A stretch of DNA of 64,000 nt. It comes from JBGSUZ01 sp043770095 (lineage in GTDB: Bacteria; Bacillota; Clostridia; Peptostreptococcales; Acidaminobacteraceae). This document shows, piece by piece, positions 54,001 to 63,753 of the stretch. The notes beneath the pieces were generated by a model that saw only the letters and a list, made by a program, of their open reading frames with translations, ran no database searches and was not told the DNA's origin. The position numbers and the translations under genes are program-made. How positions within the stretch are numbered: position 1 is the first letter of the stretch; each line of letters begins with the position of its first letter. Location: positions 1-64,000 of the forward strand of contig JAYVIR010000002.1 in assembly GCA_043770095.1 (NCBI GenBank). The letters are read 5' to 3'.

Positions 54001-54198
54001 TTATAAGCCAAACTTTTGTTTAAACTTATCAGCTCTACCGCCACGCTCGATTTGCTTTTGTGTACCTGTGTAGAATGGATGACATTCGCCACATACCTCG
54101 ATTTTGATTTCTTTCTTAGTAGATTTAGTCTCAAAATGATTTCCACATGCGCATTTTACTTCGCAAACATTGTAGTTAGGATGGATTCCAGATTTCAT
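54001..54198 (-). CDS. rpmE: 50S ribosomal protein L31 (zinc form)
   Basis: A 65-residue L31 with four cysteines arranged to hold zinc (CEVKCACGNHF, then EVCGECHPFYTGTQK). The ATG at 54198 follows GAGGTGAACTTC and gives the usual MKSGIHPNY start; an upstream ATG would add 10 residues. Cysteine-containing L31 serves as a zinc store in bacteria. Confidence 0.95.
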   Translation of the reverse strand: MKSGIHPNYNVCEVKCACGNHFETKSTKKEIKIEVCGECHPFYTGTQKQIERGGRADKFKQKFGL

Positions 54199-54235
54199 GA
54201 AGTTCACCTCTTTCATTAAAAATTTCAATTTTATA

Positions 54236-54265
54236 ATATTAGTGTATCGCTTATCCGATTGTCAA
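54236..54265 (-). promoter_or_regulatory. rpmE promoter, second
   Basis: Minus strand TTGACA (54260-54265), 18 bases, TAATAT (54236-54241). Confidence 0.55.
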
Positions 54266-54273
54266 GCTATCAC

Positions 54274-54302
54274 ATTATACCATAGCCATTTGTTTTGTAC
54301 AA
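54274..54302 (-). promoter_or_regulatory. rpmE promoter, first
   Basis: Minus strand TTGTAC (54297-54302), 17 bases, TATAAT (54274-54279) with extended -10 TGG; the better of two tandem promoters. Confidence 0.75.
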
Positions 54303-54342
54303 AGATTATTTTTGAATTTGTAATAGTTTTTTAAAAATTCGT

Positions 54343-55803
<1,461 letters not shown>

Positions 55804-55967
55804 AAACGCCACCTCCGCTACTTTATATGAATACGCTTTAATCATCTCTCTATTATAAACACGTATTGGTCCATCTGACAACCTCCACTATTGATTGAAT
55901 GAAATTTAAACAGATAACAGATTCAAACCTGTGATAAGAAAACCGAATTATTACAATTACTTTAAAG

Positions 55968-56004
55968 AACACGTTTCACAGCATTCTTGACACCAAAACG
56001 TGTT
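55968..56004. promoter_or_regulatory. Inverted repeat over a -35 element, upstream of the transglutaminase-like gene
   Basis: AACACGTTT (55968-55976) and AAACGTGTT (55996-56004) are perfect mirror arms 19 bases apart, with TTGACA (55986-55991) between them and AT-rich possible -10 sequences after. An operator is possible. The 300-base gap 55804-56103 holds nothing else recognised. Confidence 0.45.
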
Positions 56005-56103
56005 ATATTGTATTAGAGTGGGGTATCTTTATGTTGCAAGCACCCACAGTTCCTACTAACTCATTAGACGGGAGATCTAACTTGATCTCTATGGTGGTTA
56101 TAA

Positions 56104-57888
56104 ATGAAAAAATGGATTTTTTTGGTATTTATTGCATTCTTTTTGATTTTTCTCGGGTTTACCTTTGGCGAAAATTTGAATACGCCAAAGAAAGCACCTA
56201 TCAAAACCGACATTGCTTATAGCGGTGATCTTAATATCCAATATAACAAACGCGAGATATTATTTTCAAGCGAACCTCAAGTTTTTGCAAAAGAAGTCTA
56301 TGTGCCTGCAAGCGAATTAGCTAGCGCTCTTGGTCTTTATGTAAAACTAGAGTCCGATCGGTATATTATTTTGTATAAAAACAATATCTTCGTGAAATTA
56401 GACCTCGACTCTACCGTTGCTTCTATTAACGGCAAATCTAGAGAACTCTCCTCAGCCCCTTTCTATAGTGATCAACTTATTCTTGTCCCACTTCTTTTTT
56501 TAGCAGATGCTTTTCACTTTGAATCTGAGTGGAATAAAAGTACTGGCGAGCTAAAGCTCACAGATGGCAACCTTGCTGACCAATTTGATTTTATTGAAAG
56601 TGACAACTTCTACAAGCGCATCGACATTGCCGACTTAGGCGTTCGCATCAGCATTCCCGAACACTGGAAAACAATGGCTAAAACCGGTCAAAATTTCGGT
56701 TATACCGATGATTATGAATATTTCACGCTCGAAGTCTCTCAGAAAAAAATCGACCCTTCTCATAGCCTTGAACGCATTGAGAAACAAATTGAAAAAGACA
56801 TTTTAAAAGAAGACCCTCAAAACACACAAATAACGAAGGTCAATAAAGTTACTGCAACTCAGCTTAACTCATACGCAATATTTTCGGATTATAAATCAGG
56901 TAAAAAAACATTCAAACAAGTGACCTATTTATTCAAAGACAAAGAAACCGCCTATATAATTCACTTTAAATACGGTGCGTCTACGGATATGCAGCAAGCC
57001 ATTACCATCATTAACACCATAGCAGATAGTTTCCAAATCAACCAATTGACCATCCAAGAACGTGATGAACATTATGTGGAATTCCCGAACTTCTATCGTC
57101 TAGGCATAAAATTCGAAACATCTGTATATGCCAACCAAACTGCCAGCGATTTCATTTTACTTAAAGGTAGCGTCGAAAATGCGATTGATGGCTTTAATGT
57201 TAACGTTACCAAAGACAGTCAGGTTATTTCTTTCTATGTCCCTGTAAAAAATAAAAAATTTGAACAAAAGGTTTATCTGCCTTTTGGTTTAGGAAAACAC
57301 ATTATCTTCATGGAAGAAGCTGAGCGCAGCCGCTTACTTTCTAAAATAAATGATGGCAAACGCTTTGAACCGATTGTTACCTACGACGATAAAAATGTTC
57401 TTCAATTTAGCATACTCAATACTAGCAGTAGTAGCATCCGCTATCTCATCCCAAGCAGCCGAGTACCTTCTGATCTAGAAAAAATGAGTTCTTTAGGCAA
57501 GTTGTTGACTTACAAAGAAGAGACTTCTTACAAGAAATCAAAGGCTGTTTTCCACTGGATAGAGCAAAATATCAAGCTGGATACAGCACCTTCCTCCGAT
57601 AAACTCCGAAGCCCTATACAGGTATTTGACGATTCCATCGGAACCGAAGAAGAATTGGCCTATTTTTATGCGACTATTCTTAGAAGCATTGATTTACCAT
57701 GCCGAATAGTGACTGGCGACTACAACAATTCAAGTCATTATTGGAATGAACTCTTTATTAATGGCAAATGGATTGTTGCCGACCTTGGCGAAGAATTTAC
57801 AAAGGGCGATGGCATTACTGCCTATTTCAACTTAAGTCGCGACGAACATTACTTCGCCTATACCAATATTAAAGTTTTGGAATACTAA
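56104..57888 (+). CDS. Exported protein with stalk and transglutaminase-like domains (no catalytic Cys)
   Basis: A 594-residue protein with an N-terminal membrane/signal helix (IFLVFIAFFLIFLGFTFG), a copper amine oxidase N-like surface domain (about 40-150: VYVPASELASALGLYVKLES, VPLLFLADAFHFESEW), a middle beta domain (about 165-310, PsbP/DUF1795-like, IPEHWKTMAK) and a C-terminal transglutaminase-like domain (about 500-590: FHWIEQNIKLDTA, HYWNELFINGKWIVADL). Where family members have Cys (G-x-C), this one has Glu (IGTEEELAYFY); the His and Asp remain. It is therefore probably a binding or structural domain. ATG after GGTGGT. Confidence 0.85.
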   Translation: MKKWIFLVFIAFFLIFLGFTFGENLNTPKKAPIKTDIAYSGDLNIQYNKREILFSSEPQVFAKEVYVPASELASALGLYVKLESDRYIILYKNNIFVKLDLDSTVASINGKSRELSSAPFYSDQLILVPLLFLADAFHFESEWNKSTGELKLTDGNLADQFDFIESDNFYKRIDIADLGVRISIPEHWKTMAKTGQNFGYTDDYEYFTLEVSQKKIDPSHSLERIEKQIEKDILKEDPQNTQITKVNKVTATQLNSYAIFSDYKSGKKTFKQVTYLFKDKETAYIIHFKYGASTDMQQAITIINTIADSFQINQLTIQERDEHYVEFPNFYRLGIKFETSVYANQTASDFILLKGSVENAIDGFNVNVTKDSQVISFYVPVKNKKFEQKVYLPFGLGKHIIFMEEAERSRLLSKINDGKRFEPIVTYDDKNVLQFSILNTSSSSIRYLIPSSRVPSDLEKMSSLGKLLTYKEETSYKKSKAVFHWIEQNIKLDTAPSSDKLRSPIQVFDDSIGTEEELAYFYATILRSIDLPCRIVTGDYNNSSHYWNELFINGKWIVADLGEEFTKGDGITAYFNLSRDEHYFAYTNIKVLEY

Positions 57889-57973
57889 ACACTTTCTAGC
57901 GTTAGAAAATCTATTATCTAAAGCAATTCAGTCACATCATTTTATTAACTTCAGTTTGAAAGGAGACGCAGTT

Positions 57974-58414
57974 ATGATCAAAGAATTTAAAGAATTTGCT
58001 CTAAAAGGAAACGTGATCGATCTTGCGGTGGGCGTCATTATCGGCGGCGCTTTCGGAAAATTAATCACATCACTAGTAAACGACATCATCATGCCACTCA
58101 TAGGCCTTCTGCTGGGCAAAGTTGATTTTTCCAACCTGTTCCTCACATTAGGAGACGGCGTCTTTAAAACCGTTGCTGATGCAAAAACGGCTGGGGTTGC
58201 AACTCTCAATTATGGCTTGTTTTTAAACAGTATTTTAGACTTCGTGATCATCGCCTTCTCTATTTTTTTAGTCATCAAACAAATGAACCGTCTTAAACCT
58301 AAAAAAGTCGAGCCGATTGTCGTTCCAGCAAATATCCGAAGTTGTCCTTATTGCTTTTCTGAAGTTCACACAAACGCAACGCGTTGTCCTCACTGTACCA
58401 GCGAACTTATATAG
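57974..58414 (+). CDS. mscL: Large-conductance mechanosensitive channel with C-terminal zinc ribbon
   Basis: A 146-residue MscL: IKEFKEFALKGNVIDLAVGV and IIGGAFGKLITSLVNDIIMP form the first pore helix, FVIIAFSIFLVIKQM the second. It opens under turgor to release solutes. In place of the usual C-terminal helix bundle is a CxxC-x-CxxC zinc ribbon (SCPYCFSEV, then RCPHCTSEL). ATG 57974 follows AAAGGAGACG. Confidence 0.95.
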   Translation: MIKEFKEFALKGNVIDLAVGVIIGGAFGKLITSLVNDIIMPLIGLLLGKVDFSNLFLTLGDGVFKTVADAKTAGVATLNYGLFLNSILDFVIIAFSIFLVIKQMNRLKPKKVEPIVVPANIRSCPYCFSEVHTNATRCPHCTSELI

Positions 58415-58452
58415 GTTGAGCCTTTAATTCAACTTATAATTCATAAAAAATA

Positions 58453-58503
58453 ACCCCTAATCTTTAAGCTGAGTTTTCAGTCTAGAGATTAGGGGTTTTT
58501 ATT
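58453..58503. terminator. Terminator between mscL and kce
   Basis: AACCCCTAATCT/AGATTAGGGGTT (58453-58464 and 58487-58498) with an inner CTGA/TCAG pair, T-runs on both sides. Serves both converging genes. Confidence 0.9.
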
Positions 58504-58529
58504 GTTGAATCTTTAATTCAACTTATTAT

Positions 58530-59345
58530 TTATTTTTTCAAACCAAGAATGACTCTTGCTTCATCCGGTGTTGCAACTTCTCTGCCAAGTTCTTTTGCAA
58601 GTCTGGCAACACGCTCAACCATTTGTGCATTTGAATCTGCTTTTACGCCCTTGGTGTAATAGATATTGTCTTCGAAGCCTACACGAACATTTCCGCCGAG
58701 TATGATCGCCATTGTCGTAAGTGGCAATTGGAAACGACCAACGCCTGCTACTGTCCAAGTTGCGCCAACCGGAAGCTGCTGAATCATGTACATTAAGTCT
58801 TCAGGATTGCCAGGACATGCACCTGGAACGCCAAGAACGAAATCGATATGAACTGGCTCGTTAAGCAAACCCTTCTTCACTAATTTTTTAGCGTTTTCAA
58901 TCATGCCACGCTCAAAAATTTCGAGTTCTGGCTTTACGCCAAGTTCTTGCATGCGTTTAGCAAACTTTTCCATATAAGCTTCAGTGTTCATGAACACTTC
59001 ATCTCCAAAGTTGCATGTTCCGCAGCTAAGCGTTGCCATTTCAGGCTTTAACTCAACCGGCTGAAGTCTTTCGTCCGGCGTATGCCATGTCGCACCCCCA
59101 GTAGAAGGTTGAACAATGATGTCGCATTTCGCTTTAACTTTTTCAATAATTTCTTTGTAAACATCATACGATTGAGTCGGATTGCCTTCTGCATCTCTTG
59201 CGTGAACGTGCACGATCGATGCGCCAGCTTGCCAACATTCATAAGCAGCTTGTGCAATTTCGTCAGGTGTCACAGGCAAATTAGGACATGCTTCTTTGGT
59301 AACTTCTGCCCCAGTAAGGGCCGCTGTGATGATTAATTTTTCCAT
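58530..59345 (-). CDS. kce: 3-keto-5-aminohexanoate cleavage enzyme
   Basis: A 271-residue BKACE (DUF849) enzyme that, with acetyl-CoA, cleaves 3-keto-5-aminohexanoate to acetoacetate and 3-aminobutyryl-CoA in lysine fermentation. ITAALTGAEVTKEACPNLP at the N terminus, GASIVHVHARDAEGNPTQ with the two metal-binding His, and GNVRVGFEDNIYYTKG are typical. It stands directly after kal. Confidence 0.93.
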   Translation of the reverse strand: MEKLIITAALTGAEVTKEACPNLPVTPDEIAQAAYECWQAGASIVHVHARDAEGNPTQSYDVYKEIIEKVKAKCDIIVQPSTGGATWHTPDERLQPVELKPEMATLSCGTCNFGDEVFMNTEAYMEKFAKRMQELGVKPELEIFERGMIENAKKLVKKGLLNEPVHIDFVLGVPGACPGNPEDLMYMIQQLPVGATWTVAGVGRFQLPLTTMAIILGGNVRVGFEDNIYYTKGVKADSNAQMVERVARLAKELGREVATPDEARVILGLKK

Positions 59346-59360
59346 CTAGACATTACCCTC

Positions 59361-59750
59361 CTATTTGTTGTTTCTTTGCTTGTCTTTAGGAACGACACAT
59401 GTGCCAACCGCTCTACAAACAATGATAGGTTCTGGAAGCACATCGCAAGCAGACTCATTAAGGTCCGGTCTTGGGATGATCACTTTTCTAGCTTCAAAAA
59501 TCATTTTTCTAGAAGAATTTCCCACTTTTGTAATTTCGCCTACAGCTTCAATATAGTCGCCAGCATAAACAGGCGCTAAAAATTCTACCGATTCATAGCC
59601 TGCAAACAAACCTTCGTCTCCGTCCTGAAGGATTAGGAGCTCAGTTGCCACATCTCCGAACAAATTTAACATTTTAGCGCCATCTACAAGATTGCCACCG
59701 TAGTGTGCATCGTGCATGCTCATTCTCATACGAATCATAGATTTGTGCAT
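59361..59750 (-). CDS. kal: 3-aminobutyryl-CoA ammonia-lyase
   Basis: A 129-residue hot-dog protein that removes ammonia from 3-aminobutyryl-CoA to give crotonyl-CoA. SMHDAHYGGNLVDGAKML and FLAPVYAGDYIEAVGE are the family blocks. ATG after GGAGGTATAAC; 15 bases before kce. Both steps are thus read from the kal promoter. Confidence 0.92.
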   Translation of the reverse strand: MHKSMIRMRMSMHDAHYGGNLVDGAKMLNLFGDVATELLILQDGDEGLFAGYESVEFLAPVYAGDYIEAVGEITKVGNSSRKMIFEARKVIIPRPDLNESACDVLPEPIIVCRAVGTCVVPKDKQRNNK

Positions 59751-59807
59751 TTGTTATACCTCCGATTGGTTTGGACCCGACCTTACCATATCTTTTGATA
59801 CCACTTT

Positions 59808-59836
59808 ATTATAATACGTTCTACCAGAACACGCAA
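59808..59836 (-). promoter_or_regulatory. kal-kce promoter with inverted repeat in the spacer
   Basis: Minus strand TTGCGT (59831-59836), 17 bases, TATAAT (59808-59813). The spacer holds GTTCT-ggt-AGAAC, a small palindrome that could be an operator. Confidence 0.75.
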
Positions 59837-59851
59837 GCTTTAAGCACATGT

Positions 59852-59888
59852 AAAAAGCCCACCCGCAACTGAACTGGGTGAGCTTTTT
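59852..59888 (-). terminator. Terminator of the V/A-type ATPase operon
   Basis: AAAAAGC(C)CACCC/GGGTG(A)GCTTTTT with an 11-base loop, followed on the minus strand by a T-run. Confidence 0.9.
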
Positions 59889-59915
59889 AAGTGCTATTTT
59901 TTTAGCAACTAAGGA

Positions 59916-60575
59916 CTACTGCGCTTTTTTCAAAGCCATTTGCTTTGTTTGATACGCTTTTTCAGCTGCTTTTTTCTTTAATTTTTTGAGCCTTGAGAAA
60001 TCTTCGCGTTCCTTCTCTTCCAAGGTTTCTGTAATAAATTTAACAATCTCCTTGTGCTTTGGAATTTGAATCCGTTCTAAGGCATTGGTGCGTTTTTGTG
60101 TTTTTTTGATTTCCATTGCCAATTTGTAAACCGACGTTTCCATCTCCGCAAGGCGATACAACAGCTCTCTGAGTTTCGTGAATTTCTCAAGCGCGATGTC
60201 TAGCGAAGAATTGGTTCTATAGAGACCAAAAGCTGGCGCAAGTTCTAACGGCGCATGTTTAATTCTCGGAATTTCCACACCCATGACACTGTGAAGCAAG
60301 ACCTCGTAGTCCTCAGACTTAGGGACGGAAATTGAAATTTCTTCAACATGGTTTTTGCCAATGGTAATATTTGAAATCATGAGCCCATCATAAGCCTCAT
60401 TATAGGTTTGTTGTACTTCTGCCTGCAAAGCCTTTGCTTGACCCATTAGACCCATCATTTCTCGGATGAGTACATTTCGTTTTTTATCTAAAAGGTTAAA
60501 ACCACGAATAGAAAAGGCCAGCATGCTCTTTGCTTTTAGCAGGTTTGCTTTGGTTGGCGCTATATTATATGCCAT
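59916..60575 (-). CDS. atpD: V/A-type ATP synthase subunit D
   Basis: A 219-residue central-shaft subunit. IAPTKANLLKAKSMLAFSIR at the N terminus, ERIQIPKHKEIVKFITETLE and a Lys-rich coiled-coil end are typical. Six bases after subunit B. Confidence 0.93.
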   Translation of the reverse strand: MAYNIAPTKANLLKAKSMLAFSIRGFNLLDKKRNVLIREMMGLMGQAKALQAEVQQTYNEAYDGLMISNITIGKNHVEEISISVPKSEDYEVLLHSVMGVEIPRIKHAPLELAPAFGLYRTNSSLDIALEKFTKLRELLYRLAEMETSVYKLAMEIKKTQKRTNALERIQIPKHKEIVKFITETLEEKEREDFSRLKKLKKKAAEKAYQTKQMALKKAQ

Positions 60576-60581
60576 TCGCTA

Positions 60582-61961
60582 TCACCCTTTATAGAATTTT
60601 TCAATGATGTCCTCACTGAGACGGTCGAGTTCGTTTTTAGGTAGCAGACTGAGTAGTTCCCAAGCAATTTCCAAGCTTTCCGTCAACTCCCGATTTTCGT
60701 CGCTCGCTTGACAAACAAACCTGGCTTCGAAAAGACGTCCAAATTCCATGAATTTTTGATCAATTTCCGAAAGATCGCTTTCACCGATAATTTGGGCAAG
60801 AGAACGTACATCCTGCACTCTTGAATAAGAGGCAAACAATTGGTTTGCAACGTCTGGATGCTCTTTAGTCGTATAACCTTCACCAATGCCATCTTTCATA
60901 AGTCTTGAAAGCGATGGCAAGATGCTTACCGGCGGATAAATATTTTCTGCATGAATGTCTCTTCCAAGCACAACCTGACCCTCTGTAATGAAACCTGTAA
61001 GGTCTGGAATCGGATGAGAAATGTCATCATTTGGCATGGTTAAGATTGGAAGGAACGTGATACTGCCCGCTCTTTCGCCAAGCATTCCAGCTCTTTCATA
61101 AAGGGATGCCAAGTCAGAATAAAGATAACCAGGGTAGCCTTTACGACTCGGCACCTCATCTCTAGCAGATGAAACCTCACGAAGCGCCTCACAGTAAGAT
61201 GTGATATCCGTCATAACAACCAACACGTGATAGCCCTCTTCAAACGCCAAATATTCAGCGGTTGTAAGTGCGCATCTTGGTGCCGAAATTCTTTCAACAA
61301 TTGGATCGTTGGCTAAATTGACAAACATAACAACGTTATCGATTGCGCCAGACTCTTCAAAACTTCTTTTGAAGAAGTCTGCATCATCATGCTTAACGCC
61401 GATGGCTGCAAAGACAACTGCAAATTTATCGGCGTTCTCGCCGGTTAATTTTGCTTGTCTTACAATTTGAGCCGCTAATTCATTATGAGGAAGACCATTT
61501 CCAGAGAAAATAGGAAGCTTCTGACCACGAATGAGCGTCGACAATGTGTCAATCGTTGAAATGCCTGTTTGGATATAGTTTCTAGGGTATTTTCTGGCTA
61601 CCGGGTTAATCGGCTGACCGTTGATGTTGTAGAATTTTTTAGAAAGAATTTCGCCACCGCCGTCAATCGGTTTACCAACACCATCAAAGGTTCTGCCCAA
61701 AACATCTAGAGAGAGAGCCACTTCAAACGGTTTTCCAGTAAATCTAACATTAGCATTCGTAGTTGAAAGTCCTGTTGTGCCCTCGAAAATCTGAGCAACA
61801 ACTGTATCGTCTTCAATTTTAATGATTTTTCCTGTTCGTTCTCTTTCTCCATGGACTTTGATGCGCACAATTTCACCATAAGAAGCACCTTTAATACCTG
61901 AAAGCACTACCAATGGGCCTGCGACTCTGTCCAATTTTAAATATTCTCTATTTGAACTCAT
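60582..61961 (-). CDS. atpB: V/A-type ATP synthase subunit B
   Basis: A 459-residue non-catalytic nucleotide-binding subunit. GISTIDTLSTLIRGQKLPIF, SGNGLPHNELAAQIVRQA (degenerate P-loop) and YEREGVLGERAGSITFLP-type block (LYERAGMLGERAGSITFLP) are present. ATG 61961 follows GGGAGATG. Confidence 0.95.
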   Translation of the reverse strand: MSSNREYLKLDRVAGPLVVLSGIKGASYGEIVRIKVHGERERTGKIIKIEDDTVVAQIFEGTTGLSTTNANVRFTGKPFEVALSLDVLGRTFDGVGKPIDGGGEILSKKFYNINGQPINPVARKYPRNYIQTGISTIDTLSTLIRGQKLPIFSGNGLPHNELAAQIVRQAKLTGENADKFAVVFAAIGVKHDDADFFKRSFEESGAIDNVVMFVNLANDPIVERISAPRCALTTAEYLAFEEGYHVLVVMTDITSYCEALREVSSARDEVPSRKGYPGYLYSDLASLYERAGMLGERAGSITFLPILTMPNDDISHPIPDLTGFITEGQVVLGRDIHAENIYPPVSILPSLSRLMKDGIGEGYTTKEHPDVANQLFASYSRVQDVRSLAQIIGESDLSEIDQKFMEFGRLFEARFVCQASDENRELTESLEIAWELLSLLPKNELDRLSEDIIEKFYKG

Positions 61962-61985
61962 ATTTTCATCTCCCAAAGCCGCTTA

Positions 61986-63752
61986 TTATGCGTATTTTTC
62001 CATTAGCTGATCATAGAAAGTCTCAATTTCAGCACGGAGTCGACCAATCCCTCTGAGATCATCATTCGGAATGGTGTACTTCATTTTCATAACTTTCGCA
62101 TATAGATCATCGCTTTTCACAATTGAAATTGGCACGCCGATTTTAACCGCGCTAAAACCTCTATCATAAAGATACTTAATCAACTCAAGCATCAAATGTT
62201 GCTTCGGAAGCGGCACAAAAGTATCTACGGCATGGAAGGCATTTTGCTGAAGGAAACCAATTTTAATGACTTTAGAAATTTCAAGAATGAGACGTTGATC
62301 ATCCGGAAGTACGTCTTCTCCAACAAGTTGAACGATATCTTGCAGACGATTGTCTTCGAATAGAATTTTCATCATATCTGCTCTAAGTTTCATAGCGTCC
62401 GCACTTACGTTCTCGGCATACCAAGGGGATAAAATGTTGATATATCCACTATAGCTGTTCAGCCAATGAATCGACGGGTAATGTCTGCCATAAGCCAATT
62501 TTTTATCTAAGGCAAGGAAACCATTAACAAACCGTTTGGTATTTTCCGTAACCGGTTCAGAGAAGTCACCACCCGCTGGAGAAACCGCACCAATGATCGT
62601 AACCGAAGCCTCTGCGCCATTAAGCGTTTCAATATAACCCGCTCTCTCGTAGAACTCAGCGAGGCGAGAAGGCAAATAAGCCGGATAGCCATCTTCCGCA
62701 GGCATTTCTTCAAGACGACCCGAGATTTCTCTGAGTGCCTCAGCCCAACGAGACGTAGAGTCAGCCATGATCGCAACGTCATAACCCATGTCTCTATAGT
62801 ATTCTGCTATGGTAATCCCAGTGTAAATACTGGCTTCACGAGCCGCAACTGGCATATTTGAGGTATTCGCTATAAGTACCGTTCTTTCCATGATTGGTTT
62901 CCCTGATTCTGGGTCAATCAACTGAGGAAATTGCTCAAGAACATCCGTCATTTCATTACCACGCTCGCCGCAGCCAACGTAAATAATAATATCGGCATCA
63001 CACCATTTTGCCAACTGATGCTGAGTCATTGTCTTTCCAGTACCAAATCCGCCAGGAATAGCAACCGTGCCACCTTTAGCAATTGGGAAGAATATATCAA
63101 TAACCCGTTGTCCAGTGATTAAGGGTTTAGAAAGCATTTTTCTTTCTTTTACCGGACGCGGTACACGTACTGGCCATTCTTGATACATTTTGCATTCCAC
63201 AAAATCACCAGTCTCCGTTTCAACTCGAAGCAATACTTCTTCAACATTGTAGCGACCAGACGGTGTTGCATATGCAACTTTACCATTTGCGCCAGGCGGC
63301 ACCATGACTCTATGTTCAATAAGCGATGTTTCTTGAACAATACCAAAAATTTGCCCGCCTTTAACCTCATCGCCTACTGCAACGGACATGTTAATTGCCC
63401 AAAGCTTTTCGACATCCAATGAAATTAAGCCAATCCCTTCTTTGATAAATCCGTAGTTGGCCTCGTTCATTTGCTTAAGAGGTCTTTCAATCCCGTCAAA
63501 CATGTTGCTCAAAAGGCCAGGCCCTAATTTTAACGATAAAGGCTTGCCTGTCGGGAAAATTTCTTCACCAATTTTAAGACCTTCTGTTTCTTCATAAACC
63601 TGAATCGTCGCAATATCGCCATCCAAGCCGATGATTTCGCCAATGAGTTTTTTCTTGCCTACCATTACCATTTCGCGCATTTTATTACCTGTCATGCCTA
63701 CTGCTTTTACAACAGGTCCGTTTACCATTTTTACACTGCCCATTTGATTCAT
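61986..63752 (-). CDS. atpA: V/A-type ATP synthase subunit A
   Basis: The 588-residue catalytic subunit. Walker A GGFGTGKTMTQHQLAKW, VYVGCGERGNEMTDV-like block (IIYVGCGERGNEMTDVLEQF) and MADSTSRWAEALREISGRLE are intact. ATG 63752 follows TAGGTGAG. Just after subunit E. Confidence 0.97.
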   Translation of the reverse strand: MNQMGSVKMVNGPVVKAVGMTGNKMREMVMVGKKKLIGEIIGLDGDIATIQVYEETEGLKIGEEIFPTGKPLSLKLGPGLLSNMFDGIERPLKQMNEANYGFIKEGIGLISLDVEKLWAINMSVAVGDEVKGGQIFGIVQETSLIEHRVMVPPGANGKVAYATPSGRYNVEEVLLRVETETGDFVECKMYQEWPVRVPRPVKERKMLSKPLITGQRVIDIFFPIAKGGTVAIPGGFGTGKTMTQHQLAKWCDADIIIYVGCGERGNEMTDVLEQFPQLIDPESGKPIMERTVLIANTSNMPVAAREASIYTGITIAEYYRDMGYDVAIMADSTSRWAEALREISGRLEEMPAEDGYPAYLPSRLAEFYERAGYIETLNGAEASVTIIGAVSPAGGDFSEPVTENTKRFVNGFLALDKKLAYGRHYPSIHWLNSYSGYINILSPWYAENVSADAMKLRADMMKILFEDNRLQDIVQLVGEDVLPDDQRLILEISKVIKIGFLQQNAFHAVDTFVPLPKQHLMLELIKYLYDRGFSAVKIGVPISIVKSDDLYAKVMKMKYTIPNDDLRGIGRLRAEIETFYDQLMEKYA

Positions 63753-63753
63753 A

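Noticed and set aside
56031..56222. 63-codon frame starting ahead of the transglutaminase-like gene
   Set aside because: Overlaps the true start in another frame, no ribosome site; the longer frame has a signal peptide and domains.
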